Assembly (NCBI GenBank): GCA_013815685.1
Contig: JACDFR010000026.1
Coordinates: 1 to 51,306, forward strand
DNA length: 51,306 nucleotides
Source of the DNA: Ramlibacter sp.
Lineage (GTDB): Bacteria > Pseudomonadota > Gammaproteobacteria > Burkholderiales > Burkholderiaceae_C
Reading direction: 5' to 3'
The translations under genes and the position numbers were made by a program. Shown here piece by piece: positions 36,648-47,689 of the stretch (position 1 is its first letter; each line of letters starts with the position of its first letter). Under the pieces are notes generated by a model that was not told the origin of the DNA, ran no database searches, and saw nothing but the letters and a program-made list of their open reading frames with translations.

Positions 36648-37613
36648 TCAGTGCAGCAGCGCCACTGCCGCCGAGAAAGTCAGGAACGCCGCTGCGGTCG
36701 TCAGCAGGATGATCCGCGCGATGCGCCCCGTATCCGCGCCGAACCGCTCGGCCAGCAAGGCCACATTGCTCGCCGACGGCAGCGCCGCCACCAGCACCAT
36801 CACCGTCAACGCGAATCGGCTCAGTGGCAGCCCCAGCGCGATCGCGGCGCTGCCCGCGCCCCACACCAGCGCCGGGTGGACCAGCAGCTTGACCAGCGCC
36901 ACCGGCACGAAGTCGCGCCACGGCATCGGGTCGTGCTCCTCCAGCGCGGCGATATACTGCGAGCGCGCCAGTACGGCGCCGATCGTGAACAGCGCCACCG
37001 GCGAGGCTGAATCCGCCAGCAGGCCGATGGTCTGCCCCACCGGTTTGATCGGCTCCCACTGCAAGGCCGAGGAGGCTCCGCCCAGCACGATGGCCCAGGG
37101 CATCGGATTGATGGCGACGCCCTTCAGCGCGTTGTTCGCCGCCTTGCGCGCACCATGTTCATCCGCGCCATCCAGCCGCGACAGCGCGATGCACAGCGAG
37201 CTGGTGATCAGCAGGTCGACCAGGATAGTGAGAATGGCCGGACCCGCGGCCTGCGCGCCCAGCAGGGCTACCAGCAGCGGCACGCCCATGAACCCGGTGT
37301 TCGGGAACGCGGCGACCAGGGCGCCGAACGACGCATCGTTCCACCCGATGCGCGAGTTGCGGCTGGAGTAGACCACGAAAATCACGGTGGCCAGGGCGCA
37401 CAGCAGATAGACCGAAGCGGCGGCGGCGTCCAGCAGCTGGGCGATGGGCGTGCTCGACCCGAACCGGTACAGCATGCACGGCAGCGCGAAGTACAGCACG
37501 AAGCTGTTGAGCCCGCCGATCGCCTCCAGCGGCAGCATCCGCCGCCGCGCGGCGACATAGCCGCACAGCACCAGCGCGAAGAACGGAAACGTGATGAGGA
37601 GGATGTCAAGCAC
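36648..37613 (-). CDS. AEC family (auxin efflux carrier-like) transporter
   Basis: About 321 residues, with roughly ten transmembrane segments in two five-helix halves. Family features include NSFVLYFALPCMLYRFG near the N-terminus and ALVKLLVHPALVWGAG in the second half. Bacterial AEC carriers such as MdcF transport malonate or other organic acids. No malonate genes are adjacent, so the substrate is open. Confidence 0.88.
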   Translation of the reverse strand: MLDILLITFPFFALVLCGYVAARRRMLPLEAIGGLNSFVLYFALPCMLYRFGSSTPIAQLLDAAAASVYLLCALATVIFVVYSSRNSRIGWNDASFGALVAAFPNTGFMGVPLLVALLGAQAAGPAILTILVDLLITSSLCIALSRLDGADEHGARKAANNALKGVAINPMPWAIVLGGASSALQWEPIKPVGQTIGLLADSASPVALFTIGAVLARSQYIAALEEHDPMPWRDFVPVALVKLLVHPALVWGAGSAAIALGLPLSRFALTVMVLVAALPSASNVALLAERFGADTGRIARIILLTTAAAFLTFSAAVALLH

Positions 37614-37721
37614 CGGCGTATTTTCCGCGCAACCGGCAGGGACAGCATGTCAGGGGCCTGACTGCCCGCGCCGGTATGATCCCCCGCTTCCCCCGCAGTA
37701 CAGCCCAGCCTCCCTTCACCG

Positions 37722-40046
37722 ATGTCCGCCGGCCTCAATCCCGCACAGCAAGAAGCCGTGAACTACATGCACGGGCCGTGCCTGGTGCTGGCCGGCGCCG
37801 GCTCGGGCAAGACGCGCGTCATCACCCACAAGATCGCGCGGCTGATACAGGCGGGCCTGGACGCCAGGCGCATCGCCGCCATCACCTTCACCAACAAGGC
37901 CGCCGCCGAGATGCGCGAACGCGCCAGGAGCCTGATCGGCCGGCAGGCGAAAGATGTGCTGGTCTGCACTTTTCATGCGCTGGGTGTGCGCATGCTGCGC
38001 CAGGACGGCGCGGCGCTGGGCCTCAAGCCCCAGTTCTCGATCCTGGACAGCGACGACGTGACCAGCATCCTGAAGGACGCCGGCGGCAGCACCGACATGG
38101 CGACGGCGCGCCAGTGGCAGTGGGCCATCAGCCTGTGGAAGAACATGGGCCTGACCGCGGCCCAGGCCGAAGCCCAGGCCAGGGACGACAACGAGAAGGT
38201 CACGGCCCGAATCATGGCGCGCTACGAGGAGCGCCTGTCGGCCTACCAGAGCGTGGACTTCGACGACCTGATCGGCCTGCCGCTCAAGCTGCTGCTGCAG
38301 CACCCCGAGGTGCGCGAGAAGTGGCAGGCGCAGCTGGGCCACGTGCTGGTGGACGAGTACCAGGACACCAACGCCACGCAATACGAGGTGCTGAAGCTCC
38401 TGGTGGGCGAGCGCGGGCGCCTCACGGCCGTGGGCGACGACGACCAGTCGATCTATGGCTGGCGCGGCGCGACGCTGGACAACCTGAAGCGCCTGCCGCT
38501 GGATTTTCCGCAGCTGAAGGTGGTGAAGCTGGAACAGAACTACCGCTCCACCAGCGCCATCCTGCGCGCGGCCAACAACGTGATCGGGCCCAACCCCAAG
38601 CTGTATCCCAAGACCCTGTTCTCGCAGCTTGGGGAAGGCGAGCCGGTGCGTATCGTCGACGCCGACAACGAAGAGCACGAGGCCGAGCGGACAGTCGCGC
38701 GCATCCAGTCCACCCGGGCGAACGGATTGGCCCAGGAATGGAAAGAATTCGCCGTGCTGTACCGCGCCAACCACCAGGCCCGGATCTTCGAGAAAGCGCT
38801 GCGCAAGGCGCAGATACCGTATAAGGTATCGGGCGGCCAGAGCTTCTTCGACCGGGCCGAGATCAAGGACCTGTGCGCCTGGTTTCGCCTCTGGATCAAC
38901 AACGACGACGACCCGGCGTTCCTGCGCGCGGTGACCACGCCCAAACGCGGGATCGGCCACACCACCTTGCAGAACCTGGGCGCTTTCGCCAGCAGGTACA
39001 AGCTGAGCCTGTTCGAGGCGCTGTTTTCCTCGTCGCTCGGCTCCGTCCTGCCCGCCAAGGCCGTGGACAGCCTGCACGAGTTCGGCCGCTATGTGAACGA
39101 CCTGGAGTTCCGCGCCCGCCACACGATCGGCGCGGAGGATGCGAAGGCGTTCATGCTCGAATGGCTCAAGGACATCGACTACGAGAAACACTTGTACGAC
39201 GGCGAGGACAGCGAGAAGCTCGCGGCCAGCCGCTGGACCAACGTGCTGGATTTCTGCGACTGGATGAGCCAGCGCGCCGGGGGCGAGATCGATGACCTGA
39301 GCGGCGCTGGACCGCTCCAAGCCGCGAACGCCCCCTCGGGGGGCAGCGCAGCGCAGCGTAGCGTGGGGGCCATTTCTCGCGGCGCTGGACCGCTCCAAGC
39401 CGCGAACGCCCCCTCGGGGGGCAGCGCAGCGCAGCGCAGCGTGGGGGCCATTTCTCGCGGCGCTGGACCGCTCCAAGCCGCGAACGCCCCCTCGGGGGGC
39501 AGCGCAGCGCAGCGCAGCGTGGGGGCCATTTCTGCCGGCGTGAGCTTGGCCACTGAAAAGAAAAGCCTGCTGGAAGTGGCGCAGACCATCGCCCTGCTGT
39601 CCACCATCAGCGAGCGCGAGCAGGACCAGAACGTGGTGACGCTCTCCACGCTGCACGCGGCCAAGGGCCTGGAGTGGCCGCACGTGATGCTGGTGGGCGT
39701 GACCGAGGGCCTGCTGCCATTCAAACTGGGCGACGAAGACAACCCCACCGGCCGCGCCGACGGGCCCATGTCCGAAGGACTGGTGCAGCGCCTGCAGGAG
39801 GAGCGCCGGCTGATGTACGTGGGCATCACCCGCGCCCAGCGCTCGCTGGCGGTGAGCTGGACCAAGAAACGCAAGAAGGGCCGCGAGATGATCGCCGCGC
39901 AGCCCAGCCGCTTCATCGCCGAGATGGCGCTGGAGACGGCGACCACCAAGGAAGACCCGCGCGAAAAGCTCAAGGCCTTGCGGGCGGAATTCGCCAAGAA
40001 GGCCATCGACAGCGCCGCCGCTGCTGCGGCTGCGGGCGCGCCATGA
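37722..40046 (+). CDS. rep: Rep/UvrD-type ATP-dependent DNA helicase with in-frame repeat insertion
   Basis: About 774 residues, about 100 longer than E. coli Rep. SF1A motifs: Q motif LNPAQQEAV, Walker A LAGAGSGKTR, TFTNKAAAEMR, motif II VDEYQDTN, GDDDQSIYGWRGA, EQNYRS, motif V LSTLHAAKGLEW and motif VI YVGITRAQ. The overall sequence is closest to Rep, a 3'-5' helicase that helps replication forks. Residues 528-605 are three near-identical 26-residue units encoded by a tandem DNA repeat, inserted before LATEKKSLLEVAQT in the 2B region. The stop overlaps the next start as ATGA. Confidence 0.92.
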   Translation: MSAGLNPAQQEAVNYMHGPCLVLAGAGSGKTRVITHKIARLIQAGLDARRIAAITFTNKAAAEMRERARSLIGRQAKDVLVCTFHALGVRMLRQDGAALGLKPQFSILDSDDVTSILKDAGGSTDMATARQWQWAISLWKNMGLTAAQAEAQARDDNEKVTARIMARYEERLSAYQSVDFDDLIGLPLKLLLQHPEVREKWQAQLGHVLVDEYQDTNATQYEVLKLLVGERGRLTAVGDDDQSIYGWRGATLDNLKRLPLDFPQLKVVKLEQNYRSTSAILRAANNVIGPNPKLYPKTLFSQLGEGEPVRIVDADNEEHEAERTVARIQSTRANGLAQEWKEFAVLYRANHQARIFEKALRKAQIPYKVSGGQSFFDRAEIKDLCAWFRLWINNDDDPAFLRAVTTPKRGIGHTTLQNLGAFASRYKLSLFEALFSSSLGSVLPAKAVDSLHEFGRYVNDLEFRARHTIGAEDAKAFMLEWLKDIDYEKHLYDGEDSEKLAASRWTNVLDFCDWMSQRAGGEIDDLSGAGPLQAANAPSGGSAAQRSVGAISRGAGPLQAANAPSGGSAAQRSVGAISRGAGPLQAANAPSGGSAAQRSVGAISAGVSLATEKKSLLEVAQTIALLSTISEREQDQNVVTLSTLHAAKGLEWPHVMLVGVTEGLLPFKLGDEDNPTGRADGPMSEGLVQRLQEERRLMYVGITRAQRSLAVSWTKKRKKGREMIAAQPSRFIAEMALETATTKEDPREKLKALRAEFAKKAIDSAAAAAAAGAP
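39303..39536 (+). repeat. Three tandem 78-bp units inside rep
   Basis: Units at 39303-39380, 39381-39458 and 39459-39536. Units 1 and 2 differ by one synonymous base; the third diverges in its last few bases. Each unit contains the core GCCCCCTCGGGGGGCAGCG followed by AGCGTGGGGGC (39330-39370, 39408-39448, 39486-39526), the same core seen twice in the mre operon. Because 78 is a multiple of three, the helicase frame is kept. Confidence 0.97.
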
Positions 40047-40474
40047 AGCGAAACAGCGCCGTGGCGCTGCTGTGCGCGATGCTGGCGGCGGCGTCGGCCG
40101 GCGCGCAGGGCACGCCCCCGGCAGGCGAGCCCACGGGCTGCCCAAGGGCCATGGAAGTGACCCAGGCGCATCTGCTGGGTTTCTGGCGCGCCGACTTCGG
40201 GGGCCGGGCGCCCGGCGCGACGCTGCTGCTGGAGAAGCACCCGGAGTACGCGCTGAGCGTGAGCGGCGCCATCAACCGCGGCGGCGAGCGGGGCCAGCTG
40301 ACCGGCGATGTGGAAGACGGCGAGTTCAGCCTGGAAGAATCCACCAACGGCATCAACATCGCCGCCACCTGGATCGGCGATGTCGTCGAAGGCTCCTGCG
40401 GCCGGGAGATTCGCGGCAGCTGGAAGGCCGAAGGCGACTCGCGGGAGTTCCAGTTCGTACTGCGCAAGCAGTGA
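40043..40474 (+). CDS. Exported small protein, unknown function
   Basis: About 143 residues. The signal peptide (MKRNSAVALLCAMLAAASAG, cleaved near AGAQ) precedes a beta-rich domain with two cysteines (GCPRAM, GSCGREIRGSW). The protein may bind an envelope ligand; no family is recognised. Its ATG overlaps the rep stop (ATGA), so it is translationally coupled to the helicase. The 516-bp inverted repeat follows 19 bases after its stop. Confidence 0.75.
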   Translation: MKRNSAVALLCAMLAAASAGAQGTPPAGEPTGCPRAMEVTQAHLLGFWRADFGGRAPGATLLLEKHPEYALSVSGAINRGGERGQLTGDVEDGEFSLEESTNGINIAATWIGDVVEGSCGREIRGSWKAEGDSREFQFVLRKQ

Positions 40475-40493
40475 CGGGATGACAGCCACTGTC

Positions 40494-41009
40494 CTGTCCC
40501 GTTAGTTCGCCGATGCCCGATGGTGGTGCAGGGGAGGCATTTCAGGCGGCTGCCTGGGCACGGCCGGCGGCCGGGGTGGCTGTTCTCCGGTCACGCTCGC
40601 GGGCGCCTGGGTCGGCACTCGGGCGCTGCTGCGTCAACGGCATGGTTGAAACGCAGCTGGTGCGGGCGACCGCGAATGGACCTGCGCCCAGCCACCCCGA
40701 CCACCGGCCTCCAGGGGAGGCTGCCGCGCTCGGGCAAAAATCCTCTTTCTCCCCCGTCCGTCCGGATCGAAGCCCGTGGCGCGCCAACCTATCCGTTCAA
40801 GGCCGGTGGTCGGGGTGGGTCGGGCGCAGGGCCATTCGCGGTTGGCGTACAGCCGGCTCGCCCATCACGGCGTTGACGCAGTGACGTGGGCGAGCCGACC
40901 CGCTCGACCGCGAGCGTGCCCGGAGAACGACCCACCCCGGCCGCCGGCCGTGCCAACCGCGGTGGCGCAAAAATCACCCGCTCACGCCGGCGGCGAATTA
41001 ACGGGACAG
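40494..41009. repeat. 516-bp foldback (long inverted repeat) element
   Basis: This stretch has no plausible gene and is close to a full-length imperfect palindrome. Outer arms: CTGTCCCGTTAGTTCGCCG at 40494-40512 pairs with 40991-41009 (18 of 19). Next arms: 40557-40603 with 40908-40954, one indel and few mismatches. Weaker: about 40609-40643 with 40864-40903. Inner arms: 40669-40710 with 40800-40842, again near-perfect. The apex is near 40750. The arms are in nested order, as in one giant hairpin. No transposase and no clear target duplication are seen. It ends eight bases before the xth stop codon. Confidence 0.9.
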
Positions 41010-41016
41010 AACACAG

Positions 41017-41820
41017 CTAGAGCGCCATCTCGTATTCCACCGTGATCGGTGCGTGGTCCGAAAACTTTTCGGTCTTGTAGATCGCTTCGCTGCGCGCCAG
41101 CTTCGCCAGCGCCGGCGTCGCCAGGTGGTAGTCGAGCCGCCAGCCCACGTTGTTCATATAGGCCTGGCCCCGGTTGCTCCACCATGTGTAGCACGCGTCG
41201 GTGGTGTCCGGCTTGAGCCGGCGGTACACGTCCACCAGCCCGGTTTCATCCAGCAGCTTTGTCATCCAGGCCCGCTCCTCGGGCAGGAAGCCGCTGTTCT
41301 TCTTGTTGCTGCGCCAGTTCTTCAGGTCCTGCTCCCGGTGCGCGATGTTGACGTCGCCGCAGAGGATGAACTCGCGCTGCGTCTTCAGGCGCGCCAGGTA
41401 GGGATCGAACTCGTCCAGGAAACGGAACTTGGCCTGCTGCCGCTCTTCGCCCGAAGAGCCGCTCGGAAAATAGCAGCTGATGATCGACAGCTTGCGCGCC
41501 GGGGTGTCGAAGCGCAGTTCCGCGTAGCGTCCTTCGGCGTCGAACTCGGCAGAACCATAGCCCACGATGACGTCGCTGGGCGCGTGCCGGGCGTAGACGG
41601 CCACGCCCGAATACCCTTTCTTCGCGGCGAAGTGGAAATATCCCTTGAGGCCCGCCATCTCCTCGAACCGGCCCTGCACATCGCCCGCCTGGGCCTTGAC
41701 CTCCTGCAGGCAAATACAATCGGGCCGGGTCTTGGCGACCCAGGCTTCCACGCCCTTGCTGGCGGCGGAACGGATGCCGTTCAGGTTGAGGCTGGTCAGT
41801 TTGAACAAGGAATTTCCCAT
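41017..41820 (-). CDS. xth: Exodeoxyribonuclease III
   Basis: About 267 residues. EEP-family motifs are complete: LNLNGIRSA, CLQEVKAQ (metal Glu), YSGVAVYAR, ISCYFPSGS, LCGDVNIAH (Asp/Asn), NVGWRLDYHLAT and SDHAPITVEYE (catalytic His). It repairs abasic sites and trims 3' ends. The ATG at 41820 overlaps the pyrE ATG on the other strand (shared CATG); a TTG four codons later, preceded by GGGAAA, is an alternative start that would remove the overlap. Confidence 0.93.
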   Translation of the reverse strand: MGNSLFKLTSLNLNGIRSAASKGVEAWVAKTRPDCICLQEVKAQAGDVQGRFEEMAGLKGYFHFAAKKGYSGVAVYARHAPSDVIVGYGSAEFDAEGRYAELRFDTPARKLSIISCYFPSGSSGEERQQAKFRFLDEFDPYLARLKTQREFILCGDVNIAHREQDLKNWRSNKKNSGFLPEERAWMTKLLDETGLVDVYRRLKPDTTDACYTWWSNRGQAYMNNVGWRLDYHLATPALAKLARSEAIYKTEKFSDHAPITVEYEMAL

Positions 41821-42499
41821 GGTGGCAGGTAGCGGGCACGATCAGCTGGCGCTGGATTTCGTGCAATTTTCTGTGGATGCCGGCGTGCTGCGCTTTGGCC
41901 GGTTCAAGACCAAGGCGGGCCGCCTTTCCCCTTATTTTTTCAATGCCGGCCTGTTCGACGATGGCGCCAAGCTCGGACGGCTGGCGCAATTCTATGCACA
42001 GCGCATCGTGTCCTCGGGCGTCTCGTTCGACATGATTTTCGGCCCGGCCTACAAGGGGATTCCCCTGGCCGCCGCGGTCGCGATCGAACTGGCGCGCCTG
42101 GGCCGCAACGTGCCCTACGCCTACAACCGCAAGGAGGCCAAGGACCACGGCGAGGGCGGCATGCTGGTCGGCGCTCCCGTCAAGGGGAAGGTGCTGATCG
42201 TGGACGACGTCATGTCCGCCGGCACGGCCGCGCGCGAGTCGATCGCCATCATCCAGGCCGCGGGCGCCACGCCGCATGCGGTGGCGATTGCCCTGGACCG
42301 GCAGGAGATGGCGACGGAGGACGGCGTGGACGTGAAGCACAGCGCCGTGCAGTATGTCCAGGGTAGCCTGGGACTGCAGGTTTGCGCGATTGCGCGGCTG
42401 GCCGATTTGCTCCAGTATCTGCAAGAGTACAGTGGCGCTGGTTTTGCCGGCTACCACGAGCAAGTATTTGCCTATCGGCAGCGCTACGGCGTCGAATAA
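41819..42499 (+). CDS. pyrE: Orotate phosphoribosyltransferase
   Basis: About 226 residues. It carries the PRPP-binding signature VLIVDDVMSAGTAARES, together with KTKAGRLSPYFFNAG, FGPAYKGIPLAA and YAYNRKEAKDHGEGG (catalytic loop Lys/Glu). It makes orotidine monophosphate in pyrimidine synthesis. AAGGA at 41807-41811 is seven bases before the ATG and lies inside xth, so the pyrE promoter must be within or beyond xth. Confidence 0.95.
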   Translation: MVAGSGHDQLALDFVQFSVDAGVLRFGRFKTKAGRLSPYFFNAGLFDDGAKLGRLAQFYAQRIVSSGVSFDMIFGPAYKGIPLAAAVAIELARLGRNVPYAYNRKEAKDHGEGGMLVGAPVKGKVLIVDDVMSAGTAARESIAIIQAAGATPHAVAIALDRQEMATEDGVDVKHSAVQYVQGSLGLQVCAIARLADLLQYLQEYSGAGFAGYHEQVFAYRQRYGVE

Positions 42500-42509
42500 G
42501 GGATGAATC

Positions 42510-43175
42510 GTGTCAGGCTGGGTGGAGCGTGCCGTCGTTGGGGGTCTGTTGTCCGCAGGCGTGCTCGCGCAGGCCTGGGGGCAAGGCATCTACACCTGCG
42601 TTGATTCCAGGGGACGCCGGCTCACGGCCGATCGGCCCATCGCCGACTGCATGGACCGTGAGCAGACCGAGCTCAGCCCCGGCGGACTCGTCAAGCGCAA
42701 GATCGGTCCGCAGCTGACGGCCCAGGAACGCGCGGCCGAAGACGAAAAGGCGCGCAAGGCCGGACAAGAGCAACTGCGGCTGGCCGAGGAAAAAAAGCGC
42801 GACCGGGCGCTGCTCGCACGGTATCCCGACAAGGCGGCGCACGACAAGGAGCGTGCGGCGGCGACGGCGCAGGCGGATGAAGTGCTGGCCGCCGCGCACA
42901 AGCGCAATGCCGAACTGGCGGCCGAGCGCAAGCGGCTCGATGTGGAGCTGGAGTTCTTCAAGAACGATCCGTCCAGGGCGCCGGCCAGGCTGAAACGCCA
43001 GATCGAGGAAAACACCCAGAACATTCAGGCGCAGCAGCGATTCGTTACGGGGCACGAGGAAGACAAGGGCCGGATCGCCGCCCGTTTCGACGAAGAGCTG
43101 GGCCGGCTCAGGCAGCTATGGGCCGAACAGGGCAGCCCCGGCGCGGGCGTGGTGCCCGCGGCGCAGAAGCGTTAG
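42510..43175 (+). CDS. DUF4124 domain protein with coiled coil
   Basis: About 221 residues. The signal peptide (ending near AWGQ) is followed by the short DUF4124 module (GIYTCVDSRGRRLTADRP), then a long charged coiled coil (about 75-195) rich in Glu, Lys and Ala. DUF4124 proteins are periplasmic and common in proteobacteria; function unknown. GTG start at 42510 with AAGGGA upstream. It follows pyrE by ten bases and is probably in the same operon. Confidence 0.83.
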   Translation: MSGWVERAVVGGLLSAGVLAQAWGQGIYTCVDSRGRRLTADRPIADCMDREQTELSPGGLVKRKIGPQLTAQERAAEDEKARKAGQEQLRLAEEKKRDRALLARYPDKAAHDKERAAATAQADEVLAAAHKRNAELAAERKRLDVELEFFKNDPSRAPARLKRQIEENTQNIQAQQRFVTGHEEDKGRIAARFDEELGRLRQLWAEQGSPGAGVVPAAQKR

Positions 43176-43185
43176 CCGGGTTTCG

Positions 43186-44637
43186 TCAGGCCGCGGCCAG
43201 CTTGCGCCGCAGGACCTCGTTCACCTGGGCCGGATTGGCCTTCCCCTTGCTGGCCTTCATGGCCTGCCCCACCAGGGCGTTGAAGGCCTTTTCCTTACCG
43301 GCCTTGAACTGCGCGACATTGTCCGCATTGGCGGCGAGCACCTCGTCGATGATCTTTTCCAGGGCGCCGGCGTCGCTCATTTGCCGCAGGCCCAGGGCCT
43401 CGATGACCGCATCGACCTCGGTGCCCTCGCCGCCCCACAGCGCGTCGAATACCTGCCTGGCCGCGTTGTTGGAAATCGTGCCGTCCGAGACGCGCTGCAG
43501 GAGCGCCCCCAGCTTGGCCGGGCCGACCGCCGCGTTCTCGATGGCGATTTCGCCGGCATTGATGCGCCGGGACAGCTCGCCCATGATCCAGTTGCTGGCG
43601 AGCTTGGGCCGGCCGCTGGCCCGGGCCGCAGCCTCGAAGTAGGCGGCCATCGCCTTGCTCTGGGTCAGCGTGGTGGCGTCGTACTCCGGCAGCCCGTAGT
43701 CCTGGACGAAGCGCGCGGCCATCACCCGGGGCAGCTCCGCCATATCCGAGCGCACCTGCTCCACCCATTGGGGCGCGATGACCAGCGGCGGCAGGTCGGG
43801 GTCGGGAAAATAGCGGTAGTCGGCCGCGTCTTCCTTGGTGCGCATCGCGCGGGTTTCGCCGGTGCCGGGATCGAACAGCACTGTAGCCTGCTGGATGGCA
43901 CGGCCGTCCTCGATCTCGTCGATCTGCCAGCGGATCTCGTAGTCCATGGCCTGCTGCATGAACTTGAAGCTGTTCAGGTTCTTGATCTCGCGGCGCGTGC
44001 CCAGCGGCCCCCCGGGCTTGCGCACCGAGACGTTGGCGTCGCAGCGGAAGCTGCCTTCCTGCATGTTGCCGTCGCAGATGCCGATCCAGGTGACGATCTT
44101 GTGCAGTTCCCTGGCATAGGCCACGGCTTCGGCCGAAGAGCGCATGTCGGGCTCGGTCACGATCTCCAGCAGCGGGGTGCCGGCGCGGTTCAGGTCGATG
44201 CCGGACTGGCCCACGAAGTCTTCGTGCAGCGACTTGCCCGCGTCTTCCTCCAGGTGCGCGCGCACCAGACGGACGGACTTCTTCTCGTCGCCGAGGTAGA
44301 ACTCCACGACGCCGCCCTGTACCACCGGTATTTCGTACTGGCTGATCTGGTAGCCCTTGGGCAGGTCGGGGTAGAAATAGTTCTTGCGCGCAAAGATGCT
44401 GCGCGGGGCGATGCGGGCGTTCACCGCCAGGCCGAACTCGATGGCCCGCTGCACCGCACCCTTGTTCATGACCGGCAGGGTGCCGGGCAGCGCCAGGTCC
44501 ACGGGGCTGGCCTGCGTGTTGGGCTCCGCGCCGAAGGCCGTTGGCGCGCGGCTGAAGATTTTCGATTGTGTGGAGAGCTGGGTATGGGTTTCGAAGCCAA
44601 TCACGACTTCCCAGCCTTGAATGAGTTGAGACGTCAT
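43186..44637 (-). CDS. gatB: Asp-tRNA(Asn)/Glu-tRNA(Gln) amidotransferase subunit B
   Basis: About 483 residues. GatB signatures are present: [83 protein letters not shown] and [14 protein letters not shown], plus the C-terminal YqeY-like tail. It binds tRNA and performs the kinase/amidation step with GatA and GatC. The start at 44637 is one base after the gatA stop. Confidence 0.96.
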   Translation of the reverse strand: MTSQLIQGWEVVIGFETHTQLSTQSKIFSRAPTAFGAEPNTQASPVDLALPGTLPVMNKGAVQRAIEFGLAVNARIAPRSIFARKNYFYPDLPKGYQISQYEIPVVQGGVVEFYLGDEKKSVRLVRAHLEEDAGKSLHEDFVGQSGIDLNRAGTPLLEIVTEPDMRSSAEAVAYARELHKIVTWIGICDGNMQEGSFRCDANVSVRKPGGPLGTRREIKNLNSFKFMQQAMDYEIRWQIDEIEDGRAIQQATVLFDPGTGETRAMRTKEDAADYRYFPDPDLPPLVIAPQWVEQVRSDMAELPRVMAARFVQDYGLPEYDATTLTQSKAMAAYFEAAARASGRPKLASNWIMGELSRRINAGEIAIENAAVGPAKLGALLQRVSDGTISNNAARQVFDALWGGEGTEVDAVIEALGLRQMSDAGALEKIIDEVLAANADNVAQFKAGKEKAFNALVGQAMKASKGKANPAQVNEVLRRKLAAA

Positions 44638-44638
44638 T

Positions 44639-46102
44639 TCAAAAGCCTTCTGGCGAGCGAAGGTGGAAGTCGGTGGCCTGCTGGAAGCGGTGCGCCGCGT
44701 TGAGCATCTGCGCTTCCTTGCAGTAGTCACCGATCAATTGCAGGCCGACCGGCATGCCACCCGCGCCGAAGCCGCAGGGGACGCTCATGCCCGGCAAGCC
44801 CGCCAGCGACGCCGGCAACGTGAAGATGTCCGCCAGGTAATCGGCCAGCGGGTCGTTGCCGTGTTCGCCCAGCTTCCAGGCCACCGTCGGCGCGACGGGC
44901 CCGGCAATCAGGTCGCATTGCCCGAATGCCTGCTGGAAGTCGTCGGCGATCATGCGCCGGATCTTCTGCGCCTGCAGGTAGTAGGCATCGTAGTAGCCGT
45001 GCGAGAGCACGTAGGTGCCGATCATGATGCGGCGCTTGACCTCGTCGCCGAAGCCCTCGGCGCGGGTCTTCTTGTACATGTCCAGCAGGTCGGCATACCG
45101 GCCGGCCCGGTGCCCGAACTTCACGCCGTCGAAGCGCGACAGGTTGGACGAGGCTTCGGCCGGCGCGATGATGTAGTAGACCGGGATGGACAACTCGGTA
45201 CGAGGCAGCGAGATGTCGACCAGCTTGGCGCCCAGCTTCTGGTACGCCGCCAGTGCGGCTTCGATGGCGGTGCGCACGTCGGGCGCCAGGCCTTCGCCGA
45301 AAAACTCCCTGGGCACGCCGATGCGCAGGCCCTCGATCGGATCGCCCAGCGAACGCGCGAAATCCTCGCCCGGCACATCCAGCGATGTCGAATCGCGGTC
45401 GGGATCGGGCCCGCACACGGCGGACAGCAGCAAGGCGCAATCCTCGGCGCTGCGGGCCATCGGGCCGGCCTGGTCCAGGCTGGAGGCAAAGGCCACCATG
45501 CCGTAGCGCGAGGCGCGGCCATAGGTGGGCTTGATGCCCGTGATGCCGCAAAACGAGGCGGGCTGCCGGATCGACCCGCCTGTGTCGGTGCCGGTGGCCG
45601 CGGGCGCCAGGCGCGCAGCAACGGCCACAGCGCTGCCACCGGAAGAGCCTCCCGGGATGCGCGAGCGATCCCAGGGGTTGCGTGCCGGCTGGAACGCCGA
45701 ATTCTCGTTGGACGAGCCCATCGCGAATTCATCGCAGTTCAGCTTGCCGAGCGACACCGCGCCGGCATCGGCCAGGCGGGTGACCACGGTGGCATCGAAC
45801 GGCGATCGGTAGCCTTGCAGCATCTTGGATCCCGCGGTGGTGGGAAAGTCCCGCGTCACGAAGATGTCCTTGTGCGCGATGGGCACGCCCAGCAACGGCG
45901 CCGCGTCGCCTTGGGCGATGCGCCGGTCGGCCTCGCCCGCCTGGGCCAGCGTCACATCTTCATCGCTGGCCAGGTAGGCGCCCAGGCTTTCGTGCGCCCG
46001 GGCGCGAGCCAGGAAATGCCTGGCCACCTCGACGGCCGACACGTCCTTCGCGCGCAGGCTTTGCGCAAGCTGCGCCACCGTCATTTCGTGCAGCCGGCTC
46101 AT
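44639..46102 (-). CDS. gatA: Asp-tRNA(Asn)/Glu-tRNA(Gln) amidotransferase subunit A
   Basis: About 487 residues. The amidase-signature triad is visible: Lys in PIAHKDIF, cis-Ser in [15 protein letters not shown], and nucleophile Ser in [15 protein letters not shown]. It releases ammonia from glutamine for transamidation of mischarged tRNA. It overlaps gatC by four bases (ATGA). Confidence 0.97.
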   Translation of the reverse strand: MSRLHEMTVAQLAQSLRAKDVSAVEVARHFLARARAHESLGAYLASDEDVTLAQAGEADRRIAQGDAAPLLGVPIAHKDIFVTRDFPTTAGSKMLQGYRSPFDATVVTRLADAGAVSLGKLNCDEFAMGSSNENSAFQPARNPWDRSRIPGGSSGGSAVAVAARLAPAATGTDTGGSIRQPASFCGITGIKPTYGRASRYGMVAFASSLDQAGPMARSAEDCALLLSAVCGPDPDRDSTSLDVPGEDFARSLGDPIEGLRIGVPREFFGEGLAPDVRTAIEAALAAYQKLGAKLVDISLPRTELSIPVYYIIAPAEASSNLSRFDGVKFGHRAGRYADLLDMYKKTRAEGFGDEVKRRIMIGTYVLSHGYYDAYYLQAQKIRRMIADDFQQAFGQCDLIAGPVAPTVAWKLGEHGNDPLADYLADIFTLPASLAGLPGMSVPCGFGAGGMPVGLQLIGDYCKEAQMLNAAHRFQQATDFHLRSPEGF

Positions 46103-46398
46103 TCAATCACCCTGGGCACCAGGAACAGCCCGCGTTCGACGGCCGGGGCGCTGCGCTGGTTCTCGTCCCGCCGGTTCGGCTCGCCGGCCACGTCTTCACG
46201 CAGGCGCAAAGGCACCTCCTGGACGACGTCCGCCGGATGCGCGAGCGGCAGGATGCCGGTGGTGTCCACGGCCCTCATTTTTTCGACCAGGCCGAAGAAG
46301 CCGTTGATCTGGGTCAGCATGCGCTCGCTATCGGCATTGCCTAGCTCCAGTCGAGCCAGGTGGGCGATGCGGGCGATGTCTTGGGAAGTCAGGGGCAT
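46099..46398 (-). CDS. gatC: Asp-tRNA(Asn)/Glu-tRNA(Gln) amidotransferase subunit C
   Basis: About 99 residues with the GatC pattern: [32 protein letters not shown] and PLRLREDV. It is the small belt subunit that joins GatA to GatB. It is first in the gatCAB operon and divergent from mreB. Confidence 0.94.
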   Translation of the reverse strand: MPLTSQDIARIAHLARLELGNADSERMLTQINGFFGLVEKMRAVDTTGILPLAHPADVVQEVPLRLREDVAGEPNRRDENQRSAPAVERGLFLVPRVIE

Positions 46399-47655
<1,257 letters not shown>

Positions 47656-47689
47656 CGGCCAGGCCCTCACCTTTTGCCGAAAGACAGCG

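Noticed and set aside
39303..39536. CRISPR array
   Set aside because: The three units are contiguous with no unique spacers and lie inside a coding frame.
37716..40145. 809-codon open frame on the minus strand opposite rep
   Set aside because: Same reason: an antisense shadow of a gene with all helicase motifs.
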